In this document: positions 1 to 12,180 of the stretch, piece after piece
How positions within the stretch are numbered: the first letter of the stretch is position 1
Layout of the letters: each line of letters starts with the position of its first letter
Assembly (NCBI GenBank): GCA_949752795.1
Contig: OX457064.1
Location: forward strand, 37,134,368-37,198,367
Direction of reading: 5' to 3'
Length of the DNA: 64,000 nt
Origin: Hyperoodon ampullatus
Taxonomy: Eukaryota; Chordata; Mammalia; Artiodactyla; Ziphiidae
Notes under the pieces: model-generated
Database searches by the model: none
Seen by the model: only the letters and a program-made list of their open reading frames with translations
Told to the model about the DNA's origin: nothing
Program-made: the position numbers and the translations under genes

Positions 1-89
1 TGTTAACTCATAATTCAACTTCTACAATTTTTTCTTTAAGGAAAGAGTCAGATTTAATGAAGACAAACAAGTCTGATCGATATTTAAAA

Positions 90-440
90 TAATGAGAAAT
101 TGAAAATGGGCTAAATGTCCATCATTAGGGAAGTGATTAAATAATATTACGTAGCTCTTAGAAATTACGTTGTGATTTGACCTAAATAATAGAAGGGTTT
201 ATTCATAATCTGAATTTAATTATGTTTTAAAGAATAATTAATGACATGTGGAAAATGCTTGTAGTGCTGATGTTAAAATCCAGGCGTCAAAATACATGTG
301 AAAGATAATGAAAATACACAAAATTATTAGAGATTACACCTGTACTCTGGGATTCCAAGAAATATTTTTATTTTATTCTTTACACTTTCCTTTATTTTCC
401 ACATTTTCTGTAATGAACAAGTATTACTTTTATAATCAGA
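90..440 (+). mobile_element. Old L1 3' end
   Basis: Shows the usual wording of degraded L1 ORF2/3' UTR ends: GGGCTAAATGTCCATCATTAG, then a TTAAATAATATTA stretch and a 3' end rich in ATTTTCCACATTTTCTG. Strongly diverged, with no open frame. Confidence 0.5.
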
Positions 441-871
441 TAGTATAAAAGATTTGTCAGTATTATTAGTAATTAAAAATTACAATCACTTTACACATTT
501 ACTAATAAGCAGAGATTTTTTATTATATTTTCTCTTTCATTAAATGGGGATGAAAAAATACTACTTCCCAGAGTTTGGGAGATTAAATGTGATCATGTAA
601 GAGAAAATGCTATTTTAAAAGTCCTATACATTTCTATAAAAACATTATATACATATTTTTCTACTATTACATCTTTTAGCTGAGACATTAGATTAGCATG
701 ACTAAGATGGCTTCTGAACAACAAAGATTTCTCCAACGGGCATTTGCAACCAGAATCAAAGTCAAAATTCTAGAAATCTTACAAGGATTCCAATTTAATT
801 TCCTCAAAAGGAACATAATTTAAATGAAGGTTTAATATTTACTCAAAATATAATTATATTGTTAATTAAAT

Positions 872-1097
872 GCCAGAATTTTTTTTTTTTTTTTTTTTTT
901 TTTTTGCGGTACATGGGCCTCTCACTGTTGTGGCCTCTCCCGTTGCGGAGCACAGGCTCTGGATGCGCAGGCTCAGCGGCCATGGCTCACAGGCCCAGCC
1001 ACTCCGCGGCATGTGGGATCTTCCCGGACCGGGGCACAAACCCGTGTCCCCTGCATCGGCAGGCGGACTCTCAACCACTGCACCACCAGGGAAGCCC
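872..1097 (-). mobile_element. CHR-1-type SINE
   Basis: tRNA-derived SINE read on the minus strand: GGGCTTCCCTGGTGGTGC head, B-box-like GGTTTGTGCCCC, GC-rich body, then an A tail (T run at about 880-905). Flanks carry CCAGAATTTTT and CTGGAATTTTT, a probable target-site duplication. Confidence 0.92.
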
Positions 1098-2335
1098 CTG
1101 GAATTTTTATATTGTCATATTCATCCTAAAATCATTACACTATCTTTTGTGAAAAGGATTATGGGTGATGATCCTTTTGTATCTCCATTTTCCAACTTTT
1201 CTCTAACATAATTATATTCTCGGTACCAGCCCAAATTATGAATATAAGCCCTTCTATTATTTGGGTCAAATTCCTAGACATACAGGAACTTGAAACAAAA
1301 CGTTGGGCACTCTACCTTTTGGGGAGCAGAAGGAAGAAGTCAGATAAGAAAAAACAAAAGAGAAAAAGCCTTTAAAATTATAGGAAGAGATCCAGGAGAC
1401 CACAGCGTTATAAAAAGCAGGAGGGATACAAATTTCAAGACAGGTATTATCAAGTTACCGTGAGCTTGAGAAAGATGATAATAGGCAAAAAAAAAGTCAT
1501 TGGTACTTTGCATTTGATAAACAGGTACTATCCTAAAGAATAGTTTTCATATAGAATGGAAGCAATTTGAATGAATGATGACGATATCTAAATAACTAGA
1601 CATAGGGAGCTATTTTCAAAACAAACACACTTTGGCCTAAAACAATTCTACAACGACATTCACTTATAGCCCATGATACATGTATATTATGTATATATCG
1701 GTGTGCATCCTCATGGATTCTAAAGAAGCCCTAGAAGCCCATTATAAGGTATGGCTGGAGCAGGGAGAAAATGTCCTGGAGAAGAGAAATCTCTGGTAAC
1801 AGCCCCTTTCAGGCAGTCTTTTCTGAGGCTTCTGACCCTCGCAGTGTATTTTTCACCTAATTTCTGGAAGATTTACACTTTATGTGACTGAGAATTGTGA
1901 TACCCTAATGTGATGTGTAATTCTTAGAATATATTATACTGCATAATATAATATCCAGGTATAGCTTTTAAAAATGTATTTGTGGTGATTTCCATTAAAA
2001 GTTGGAGATTAAGTCTTTAATCAATTAGCATATTCTTTCTTGAAGGAAAAAAAAAAAAAAACTCTTTAGAATCTTTTCCAAGAACAAAACATCCTGAAAG
2101 ATAGGAAAAGAACAGAAAATCTGTATTTTGCTAGTGTCCTGATAAAAATAAACCATAATTCTTACACAGAGGCAAAGCACTTAGTTGATTAGATCCTTAA
2201 ATGTATGTTGATATTTACTATTAAAGATTAGAAGCAATATAAAAGCAGAGTACAAGACTTAATCTAAATTCTTCTCTAGGTATTTATTGTAATTACAGTG
2301 TGGCCTTAACACTTTAGAAAGCCTATTTCAAAATA
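1098..2335. other. Intronic stretch without recognised features
   Basis: AT-rich unique or too-diverged sequence. The only obvious structure is an A run at about 2047-2061. Confidence 0.5.
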
Positions 2336-2600
2336 GTAATAAGAATAGCAAATGGCACTTAGTTTGTGTCAGGCCCTATTCTGAGTGCCTCACTTATATA
2401 AATTCATCTATTCCACACAGAATCCTGGAAAGTATTTCTATTAATTTTTTCATTTTGCAGATGTGAAAAATTGAGGCACAGATGGCTTAACTAACTTGCC
2501 CAAGGTCGCACAGGCAGTAAGTAGAGGAGCTGAGGTTTGAAACCAGGCCGTCTGGTTCCTAAGCTCAGGATCTCAATAATTTAGGTAATTAGGTAACCTG
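2336..2600 (-). repeat. MIR element
   Basis: Contains the MIR core in reverse: CATTTTGCAGATGTGAAAAA, then TTGCCCAAGGTCGCACAGGC and GAGCTGAGGTTTGAAACCAG. An ancient mammalian tRNA-derived SINE. Confidence 0.85.
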
Positions 2601-4085
2601 TTCTACAATACTGTGGCAAACTAGAAAATGGTTCCCCAAATAGAAATAGTTTGAACCCAAATTGACGTTACACTTGATTATACTGTTCACATTAACCAGA
2701 AAAATGTTAATGGAAAACAATCGATTAAATTGCTGTGGTATCTCCAAAGGAAAAGGCACATGAAATTCTTTGTTTCCTATAGTTTATATAACAAACTAAC
2801 AAACTGAAATTAAGGGAAGATGCTAATGCTTTGTAGAAAACAGACTTTTTCTTACCCGCGCAGAGTTCAGGAGAAAAAAGAAAAATAGAGGTTTGTATCT
2901 ACATAGTTTCTAAAATCAATCACATTGACACCCTTTGGAAGCCGTTTCTGTGTAGTGGCCGGGAGTGGTGAGAAGACTGCCACCTGGTCAACTCTGACTG
3001 CTCATCATAATGTCCAAAATAGCAAAATGCATTCTGATTTTTAAGGTTTATTTAGGGAAAGGATTCTGATTTTTAGGGTTAGTTTATGGGTTAGATTCAA
3101 AATCTAACCAGTTACTCAGTTTCTTGGGGGCTACAAGTCTTTTGCCTGAACCTATGATGCAATAGCTCTCAAGACCAAAATGTTATAAGAGCACCTTCTG
3201 TTTAAAACATGCATTTTAAGAGAACAGCAGGATTCAGCTCCCCTAACCAACAGCCCTTACTACAAAGATACAACAGATGTTGGTCTGTGTGCAAAGCAAA
3301 CATCAGCCTTGCTAATGTGGTCTGTGCTGAATTCTTGGTAATTAGACATTTATCCCAGCGCAGAGTCAAGGTCATTAGAGTGAAAGGCTGTAATGCTTAC
3401 AATTATTTTGCCCCTCATGTTTCTCTGCATGAAGTCAGGGACGGCAGTGCACAGGAGTGAAAGAAGAAATGTTTCCATTACTGCAAAGGTCTCTTGGTAC
3501 TACAGAGGCTGGGAAACAGAGACTGAGTCAGTAGTAGAATCAGCTACCGGTTGGTTAGACAGCTTGACCTGAATCTGGCCACCCTTTCCCCATTTTCTCC
3601 CCTCCCCCATGCCTTCTGACCTATACAAGGGAAACATTAACCGACAGAATGGCAAGCAAAAAAGCAAGGGGCTAGCAACCACAGCCTAATTAAATTTAAC
3701 ATATTAAGAAGTGGTGAAACCACAGGCAGCTGAAAAGGAGCGCTCAAGTTCAGCACAGCCACCATTTCTAAACACAGTGGGTGCAGTGAACTATCAACAG
3801 TATCCGCAGAGGGCAAGCAGGAAAGGAGTGCTCACGGCGAAGTCTTAAAGCACAACGGTCTCTTCAAATGATAGGAGTAAGGAGACTAGGGCTACTGACA
3901 ATGGCTGGATTAAAAAACATATATATTGCAACTTTTTTCTCTACATAGAGAACATGTACGATTATGTCAGAGTCACAGAAGATAGCCACTAATCAATTAG
4001 TCAAGCTTTCAAACTCCCTTCTTTACAAAAACAATGCTGGGGAACGACAGATCTTTTGGGGATGCACATTTAGAAAAATGTGCTG
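2601..4085. other. Intronic stretch, no gene; possible conserved island inside
   Basis: No repeat recognised. The part at 3190-3470 is less AT-rich, carries several intact-looking motifs and may be a conserved noncoding element. The plus-strand open frame over it has no recognisable product. Confidence 0.4.
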
Positions 4086-4087
4086 TA

Positions 4088-4262
4088 TGTAATCTAGTTT
4101 AAAGAGCCCTGGGCTTGAAGTCAGGCAGCTGTGTTTGAAACCAGGCTCTGCCATTCACTGGTTGTGTGATGGAGGCATGTACTTTTACTTCTCTAGTTTC
4201 AGACTCTGCCTTCGGAGAGAAGAGTGTGGTGGGATTAAAGGATCCCTTCTAGCTAATTCCAC
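4088..4262 (+). repeat. MIR element
   Basis: GGCTTGAAGTCAGGCAGCTG, AAACCAGGCTCTGCCATTCA and the GGTTGTGTGA core follow MIR order on the plus strand. Confidence 0.8.
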
Positions 4263-5631
4263 CCATCTCTGAAATCTGACATCAATCACTTTAGCAACCA
4301 ACTGCATCTGTTTTCCCATCATGTTATAAAAGCATTATTTTAAATGTTGATGATATTCAAAATATTTAACAATCACAACATAAGACTTGACTAATTTGTA
4401 CAGACACTGACCACATTGCCTTCTTTGGAGGGTTTAGATGCACTGACAAAATATACAGACCATAAAAGCTATGATGTCAATGACCATGATAACTGTCAAT
4501 GACCAATTTTTATAAAATGTAGCAGTAGCAACTGAAAATAATGGTATTTAATATTTTTGCTTTTTCTTTGCTGTAGTGGGTCCTTACTCTCGCTCATTTT
4601 TAAAAATTACCCCTGATTTAACTATTTGCTCCCCTATTATGCTTTTTACATCTTCCTCCATTAATTTGCTTTTATTTTAGCATTTCATTCTTAAGTGTTT
4701 GTACTCTGTTCTCACTTCCTTTTGTCTCTTTCCTTTTATTGGTCTTCGCTTAGCCATTTCTATCCTTTCTTTACTCACCTACTGATGTCCTTTTCTGTCT
4801 AAATGATAATGTTCTTGAAGTGTCATAGACCTATATTCTACGCTATAAGATACAGTAACAGTCTCAGGACACATTAAATGACCATCACCAACATCATTAC
4901 AATCACCATCACTACCACAAGTCCCACAAGAATATCATTCACTTAACACCTATATCCAAGACATCAAAAATGAAAATATAATATTTCAGTTGCTAATGGA
5001 TGGCAGTGTAATGACACATCAACCAGCAGATAGAACTAGGCATTTCCCAGAAATGTGTTGTAAAAGTTCCTTTTCATTTTATTTTCTGGTCCTTCATATT
5101 GGTAGGTAGCTGCTACCTTACATGCTTACCAAACAGCCAGAGATAAATCACATTAGGCACATTTCTGGTACATATCTGGTGAAATCTGCCCACATCAATG
5201 GGCAAAAAGATATTTAAAAATAAAAATATTATTCAGTTTTACTCCCTTAATCTTTACTTCAAAAAGTCTTTCAAAAATAGATTACTGTTTACTCATACTA
5301 GTGGATTAAAACTATGTCAATATGCTCCTAGCGAGTAAACTTTTTCCTTGGCTAATTCCATTTTTTCTAAATGTCACAATCAGCTGGATAAATTACAATT
5401 CAAGCAGCAGTTAAGATAACCAGACATGTGAATTATTCTTTAATGTTTTTTCAGTTCCATAACTTCTGAGAAAAATTCCAATCAACTGATTTTTTAAAAA
5501 AATCTATTCATTTGACTAATTTGATTTCCATGGAATTAATTACTTAATAGTGTTATACAGGAATAGGTAAATATACGCTATTGAAATCTAAGAGCTGAAA
5601 AGAGTCTTTCTGCTGCTTTATAAGTTCTATT
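4263..5631. other. Intronic stretch without recognised features
   Basis: AT-rich. No coding frame, RNA gene or clear repeat was recognised. Confidence 0.5.
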
Positions 5632-6026
5632 AAAATGACTAGTTCTGGGCTTCCCTGCTTGCGCAGTGGTTAAGAATCTGCCTGCCAATGCAGGGGACAC
5701 AGGTTCGAGCCCTGGTTCCGGGAAGATCCCACATGTCCCGGAGCAACTAAGCCTGTGCACCACAACTACTGAGCCTGTGCTCTAGAGCCCATGAGCCACA
5801 ACTACTGAGCCCACATGCCACAATTACTGAAGCCCAAGCGCCTAGAGCCCATGCTCCGCAACAAAAGAAGCCACAGCAGTGAGAAGCCCACACACCCCCA
5901 ACGAAGGGTGGCCCCTGCTCGCCACAACTAGAGGAAGCCTGTGTGCAGCAATGAAGACCCAATGCAGCCAAAAATAAATGATAATAAATAAAATAAATTT
6001 AAAAAGTCTTAAAAATGACTAGTTCT
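5632..6026 (+). mobile_element. Long-form (older) CHR-type SINE with 15-bp target-site duplication
   Basis: Flanked by AAAATGACTAGTTCT at 5632-5646 and 6012-6026, a perfect duplication. The element (5647-6010) starts GGGCTTCCCTGCTTGCGCAG and carries the longer body with repeated CACAACTACTGAGCC units, ending in an AATAAAT-rich tail. This is the ancestral long CHR form; the other copies in the window lack this body. Confidence 0.93.
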
Positions 6027-7395
6027 ATATTAGTAATAACAAACACTAGAAACTAAACTCTTAAATTGTAACATTTCCAAAGAGATCCTTTAAAGGTAAA
6101 TATGACACTACTTAATTTCCAAACAGGCAGTTAAGGAGGCTTAGTATCAGATTTATAAAGATGCTCTGAATATATTTTGTGAATCATGATTTGGGGACTA
6201 AATTTGCATAATCCACACAAAAGAATATACAAAATTACAGAATAAATTACCTTAAACCTGATGCTCATTGTCTGATCTTAATGGCTGTTTAGAATTTTCA
6301 GAATCAGTAAGGAACCCCCAAACTCATTTTTTTTTTCTAATGGATTTAACCCTACCCAGGGTCACCTACAAATTTATTCTGGAGTTTATTGAAGTCTTCC
6401 ATTTGTTTTAATAAATATAATTATACAACAGTCCTGGACATATTTATTTAATATTTTAAAAAGGAGACTAGGATGTCAAGGGTATTTTCTCTGTTTCATT
6501 TCATTAACATAAATCACTCTGGTTAAGATGAAACTCCCTACACATGCACTGCATTAAAGCAACTCTATCCCTTCGGAGGAAAGTCGGAGTCAGGCCAGCT
6601 CAGGGACTTGCCTCAGTCCCGGTTTTGAACACGTTCACAAACAGGTGCAGACCCTTCACACCAAAACCAGTAGAAAAGTGTGTGCTCCCCATGCAAACAC
6701 TGATTGCTCGCCCCACCTGCACTTTGATTTGTTTTGTTTGAATTGACTATATTTCCCCTTGATGAATCCCATTTATTTAGAAAAAAAGTCTGCCTTAACG
6801 TACACTGGAAAGAGAGAAAAAAATCCTTTACTTTGATCTCCTTGGCATGTGCCCTAGGATGAAAAAGATATCCCAGATATTGAATTTTTATGTCAAGACC
6901 ATCCTCTGTCAGTGCAGTTTCTCTAAGAAATTCTCTACCTTTGTAGAGTTTCTCTGCTTCCCATCCCTAGCTAGAGTAGCCACTAAATTTATCTGAGGCT
7001 CATTACATGATATGTTGTACATTCTTTCATTCTAAATAATGGCAATACAAGGCATTAGGGTTAAATAAACCAAGGCATATTTACCATCAAACTAAGAAGA
7101 TTAATTTTCAGAGTCCCTCTTTCACATGAACCCTTTCCAAGGCCTTGTACCTATTTAAATTTTTTTTCCTTGGTATTCTTTCTCTGAAAGAGAGTACTCA
7201 TAATCATAGAAGATTGAATGAGACCCATAAACTGAGGTCTGACTCTGAGTAGAAATGATAGCATGCCTGTGTTGTGTGAAATCATCCTTCCCTGGACACC
7301 TGCAGAAACGGGGGATACTTATAAGGCTTGGAGTAGCATCTCTTTCCCTTATCTGTGTTCTCCTACTGCATGGTCAATATTTTATCCTTTATTGA
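6027..7395. other. Intronic stretch without recognised features
   Basis: Mostly AT-rich. A somewhat GC-richer piece at 6540-6740 has an E-box CACCTG and no known repeat. Confidence 0.45.
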
Positions 7396-7545
7396 TTCTC
7401 TGTCTCACAGTAACTTTCACTCCCAACTAGGACTGTATACTTCTCCAAGGAAAATGCTGGATACTTCTGCATTTTCCTCCGACAGCAACTAGCCCAGAGT
7501 TGAGCCCACAGTAGGTCAGTTACTTGTAAGGCAGCTTTATGCACA
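7396..7545 (+). repeat. Probable L2 3' end
   Basis: CTAGCCCAGAGTTGAGCCCA and ACAGTAGGTCA resemble the L2 ending (CTAGCACAGTGCCTGGCACA, TAGTAGG). Diverged; low certainty. Confidence 0.4.
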
Positions 7546-7762
7546 TCCATACCTATGACAGATACCTCAAGCCCCAAAGTCTGAATTAAGAAACTGATCA
7601 GTCTGTCAGAACACAGTTGTGCCATTTTTGCACCCCTCAGCAGCCATGTCAGGAGAGTTGTATCTGGGAATAAGTTTCCAATAAACCTCAGTTTCTATGG
7701 TATTTTCCCCACAGGCATATACCTGCCTGCCAGAAGGGAAGAAGGCATTGCTGAGTGGCTGG

Positions 7763-7809
7763 TATATTTCTAAAGATACATATATTTCTAAAATAAGTAT
7801 ATTTCTAAA
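7763..7809. repeat. Three-copy direct repeat
   Basis: TATATTTCTAAA occurs at 7763-7774, 7781-7792 and 7798-7809, spaced 17-18 nt apart. Confidence 0.85.
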
Positions 7810-7867
7810 TCCATTCATGTTTGTCTTGGGAATACACTTAGGTTCCCATTTTGAATGAATGGTGAGC

Positions 7868-7965
7868 GAACATCCAAGCTTTTGTTCTAGCCCTGACACT
7901 AGCTTCCTGTGTGATCTTCATAAGTACCTTGTCCAATTCATAAGGATGTCTGAGGACAAAACATT
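7868..7965 (+). repeat. Probable MIR fragment
   Basis: TTGTTCTAGCCCTGACACTA followed by TTCCTGTGTGATCTTCATAA matches the MIR core order with substitutions. Confidence 0.5.
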
Positions 7966-9812
7966 ACAATAGATGCAGGGCTTTTGAGCTTTGGGAAGAA
8001 AGATACTCCTTTAACATTGGGCCCAGGAAATATCTATTGACAATTCATGGAGGAAAGCATTCTGTAGGTTTATTCTAGGGAAAAATTCTTCCCTCAACTG
8101 TCATTTTGGGAAGAGAAGTGTCATACTTCTGCCTCTCCCAGAACAAGAAGTACAAGATTCTGTGTTACATGGAACACTGCACATTCCAGCCACACCATAG
8201 TTTCCCAAACACATCCCATACTTGGCATATTGGAATCAGGGTCAATTCAGCCAAGGAAAGCTGCATTCTTTTGTTATTCAAGAAAATCATTTTCTCCTTT
8301 TTTTGAATCTATTAAATGTCACAAAGGTTTGTGTGTCATAGTGTTATTAATGACTTCTGAATGTTTTGATATAAGTAATTTTTTGGTTTATTCTTGTGTT
8401 TTTATTCAGGTGTTTTTCTTTCACTTATATAATTCAACCTACATGGTGATCCTAAAGACAATGGTTGAGTACTTAAACATCCAGTAAAACAAAAGAGCAT
8501 TTTAAGCAAACAACTAAGGACTTTGCTGATTTATTGCTCTGATAGCCATAATTATCTTTTGAATAAATATGTGATAACCATAGCTGTGGTTTGATAAAGT
8601 TCAGGACATATGTACATCTAGAAATATTATCTTTGGAAACAAAATGACATTACCACACCATGATACCCCAGGATCCACTCCCAAAGCCACTTTCTTTTTT
8701 AACCAGGAAAAGTAATATAGTTTAACTCTTACTGTCTTATTTCAGGGTGTGCTTTCTTATCATGAAAGGTACTTACTTAATTGAAACTCTTCTCTTATTG
8801 ACATAAAGACAAACTAATTTATCCTCTTCTCCCTCAGCAAAATGTAGTCATGAATAACAAATGAGGCTTTAATATTTCTTAAGTCCATAAATGGATTTAC
8901 CCATAAAACCAATTATATGTTCACACTGCAATTGGTTGCTAATTTTAAGAGTTAAAAAAAAACAAATCCATGTTTTTAATGTGTCATATCTGATCTAATA
9001 AGTTTGGGAGATATGTGCACATATTTAAACTGAAACAAAATACACACAATGACTGTAAAATATCACCAATTTGCTATAATTCTGAATGGCAGTAACGTTA
9101 CCCTAAGAAAATTCACTGGATGATTTAATAGTGATATCAAAGGAAACTGATCCTCTTTTCCCTTTTCCCTCTTGTTGCTTCTCTGTTTCTCATTCCTTCT
9201 TTCTTTGTCTTTATGACCATGTGTTATCTAAGAACCATCTAGATGCAACCAGTGAGAAATGGAGAAGACAGTCTGTAGAATATGGCTCACCCAAGTGCTC
9301 AGTTTATCTGATAATGAAATATTATATATTGCACTTATTTATATTAGATTGATTGCTGGAATCTAAAGGGTAGATATATTTTACTTACTTTTATATTACC
9401 ATGTTTATTTAATTAATAATGAACTGTCTAAAGTGCCAACTAACTTTGCTCCCTGTATATCAGAATTTCCCAAACTATGTTCTATGGAATGCTAGTTTCT
9501 GTGGTATCTGCAGTTCTTTTGGGGGAAAGAAACTGGGGAAATGGAGAGTTCCATGTTCAAGTAATTTGAGGAAATAATGTGTTAAATAATCTAAGATTTC
9601 CTTACTACTGGAATTCTAAAACTCTTTCATATGCTTTTACAAATTATCAAGAGGAGATTTTTCACCAAAGGATATTTCTTATTGGTGAGAAATGCATATT
9701 ATTATCCCCTGTATCTCGTGTTTAGCAGAACATAGTGTGGAAGATACTTCTACTGGTATCTCAAATTTAGAGCTATTATTGAACTGTCTTGCTCTCCCAG
9801 ATCTTTGTGTTG
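7966..9812. other. Intronic stretch without recognised features
   Basis: No gene. The part near 9460-9620 resembles a decayed DNA transposon (CCAAACTATGTTCTATGGAA), but I cannot name the family. Confidence 0.4.
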
Positions 9813-10222
9813 CCTGTCTTACTCTACTTAGGCCACCATAACAAAATACCATAGACTGAGTGGTTGAAACAATAGAAACTTATTTTCTCACAATTCTGGA
9901 GCCTGAAAGTCTTAGGTGAAGGTGCCATTCTGGTTGCATCCTGTAGAGGGCTCTCCTTCTGGCTTGCAGATGGCCACCATCTCGCCATGTGCTCACAGGG
10001 CCTTTCCTTGGTACATGCATTCAGGGAGAGAGAGAGAGAAAGCTCTCTGGTGTCTCTTAATAAAGACACTAATCTCGTCAGACCAGGGCCCTGCCCTCAT
10101 GACCTCATTTAACCCTAATTACGTCCCAAAGGGCCAATCTCTAAATACCATCACATTGGGGGTTAGAGCATCAACATATGAATTTGGGGGGGACAAAAGC
10201 ATTCAGTCAATAACCGTGCCTA
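9813..10222 (-). mobile_element. MaLR-type LTR (MST/MLT1-like)
   Basis: Read in reverse it has the MaLR solo-LTR order: CATATGTTGATGCTCTAACC, a TCATGAGGGCAGGGCCC block, AGACACCAGAGAGC with a GA run (10024-10040 on plus), TGGCCATCTGCAAGCC and a final TATGGTATTTTGTTATGG. No internal retroviral genes are attached. Confidence 0.75.
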
Positions 10223-10539
10223 ATAAAAAAATATATTTTGAATTAGCTGAGTACTCTAAGACTTTTTTTTCTTTTGATCTAAGCTGACATCATGTTCATC
10301 ACTGACAAAAAAATCTGTCAAGGCCTCCTTAATTTCTCTTAGGAGGTTAGGAAGTGGACGCTCAGTCTTGTTTTCTCAATACTGCTTTCCCTGGGTTCTC
10401 CATATGCTTACTTAGGCCCAGACACATCATCCTTGTGGAAAGCTAATGCCCAGTCCAGCCTGTGCATAAGAATACTCAGATAGGAGTACTGGATGAATGG
10501 TCCCCAGGATCGTGCGTGAGATCAGAACACACTAATGTC

Positions 10540-12180
10540 AAATTAACATAAATAAGGCAAAAATAGTTGTTTTTATTTCAAAAAGAGCTAAGTCAGATGG
10601 TATCACTCAATGACTTTCCTACCCAAGACGTGATAAGTAGGGCAGGAAATAGGCCTGAACTCCACGTCCCTTGGCTTTCATAGCATGACCAGATCTCCTT
10701 GTCCGAGAGGGCTAAGGCTTGAATAATTATTAATTCGCTAAGATGCATAATCCATCTTTACCAAATGGACCAAAAGCAACAGAGCAGCAGCAAGCTTGCA
10801 GAGGACAGAATGCTTGGTGACACTGCAGCCAACCCCTAAGAGGGAGACTTCCTCATTTCTGCTTCTTGGCTTTGAACTGGATTGAGAGCACTTTTGTATA
10901 ACCCCTTTGTGAAAGACTCTAGAAGCTGGGATTTAATTTTGTAGAGTCTCCTGAGGGGTCTTTATTCCTCAGGGTGTCAGGACAACTCTCACACCACAGG
11001 AGGGTTCCTCACTTATTTCCACTTCAAAGGAGCATTAATAATAATCCTCCTTATTACAGAATCCAGCCAGACCTTTCTGGTGTGATGATTAATTGGGAGG
11101 TGTTACTTTTTTTTTTTTTCCTCCAATATATCAGGTGCAATCATTTCAGCCCCTAAAAATAAATGTTCTCTCTGCAGAAAAACAGGAACAAACAAAAATG
11201 TTTTGAAAAGTAATCACTTGTTTAAAAAATGGAAATTGGGCTTCTGTGTTGTAAGGAATGTATGGGCATAACGGTGAAATCCAACACTGGTAAATGATCT
11301 GACTACCTCAAAGTGAAGTTTTTGCCTTCCTACAGTGGCCTTTAACCCTGCCCTTTCCTCCAATCTGAGAAGAGCTGATGTTGATGGAACATATAATGGC
11401 CCCTTTCCTGTGTAGTAAAGTCAGCAATAAAGCTTAGTAATTAAGGGTACCAGGGAGGCCCAGCCCAGCAGGCTAGTGGTGTGGCGAACACTTTTAGAAC
11501 TTCAAACAATATCAAAGTCACTAAGAAGCGGGCCTAGCTCCGTTCTGGTTTGAATTAAGCCTCACTTCCACACGCACTTTTCAAATCCAAGCTCAAACAA
11601 GAAAGCCAAGGCCTTCTGGATTTCATTAGAGCCAATTATCTTATCTGTTTCATCTCAGACCTGACCCTAAGGCTGGCAAACAGCTATTCAGTGCATTTGT
11701 GTGGTTGTTTGAGAAAGCCTCCAGTCAGCCAATGGCCCGAGGACCTGCTAATTAAAACACCGTTGCCCCCTGCCTCTAGTGATTAAATATTTTCAAGCTT
11801 TTGTAAATAATTTTTCCATTCTTTGCCCCAAGCCTCAAAGGTCCAATACATGCAGTAATTTATTTAGTTTGTCAGAGAAGACTGTTGGAAATAGGGTCAT
11901 AATGGAACCTTTGGAGACTTTTATATGTCTTGGTACTTCTGAAAGTGACAGTTTATAAACCAGCCAAATGTGTATACTGTTCTGATGTAATTATGGCCTA
12001 ATGGCCTTTCTCCTTTTGAAGTGATATAGTGTATAACAGGCTTACATTTTGTCAATAATCATATTTCCTCAAATGTCAACATGATATCTAGCATTGGAAT
12101 TTAATGAGATCATTTAAGCCCTAGAAATTGTATCAAGGTACATCGCCTTCAAGCTTCTTGCCTGAGGGTGGGTCACAGTC
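10540..12180. promoter_or_regulatory. Repeat-poor island, candidate enhancer
   Basis: About 1.6 kb without recognised mobile elements and richer in G+C than its surroundings. At 11600-11900 it holds a tandem GATA-type site (TTATCTTATCT, 11636-11646), a RUNX-like TGTGGTT (11700-11706), an inverted CCAAT region (about 11727-11733) and a homeodomain TAATTA (11749-11754). Enhancers of TWIST1 have been described within HDAC9. Assignment here is inference from sequence character only. Confidence 0.35.

Noticed and set aside
872..1097. tRNA gene (internal A and B boxes)
   Set aside because: The tRNA-like head belongs to a CHR SINE present in many copies with A tails and duplicated targets; it cannot fold as a functional tRNA.
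9813..10222. Complete endogenous retrovirus
   Set aside because: Only an LTR is present; no gag, pol or env remnants adjoin it.
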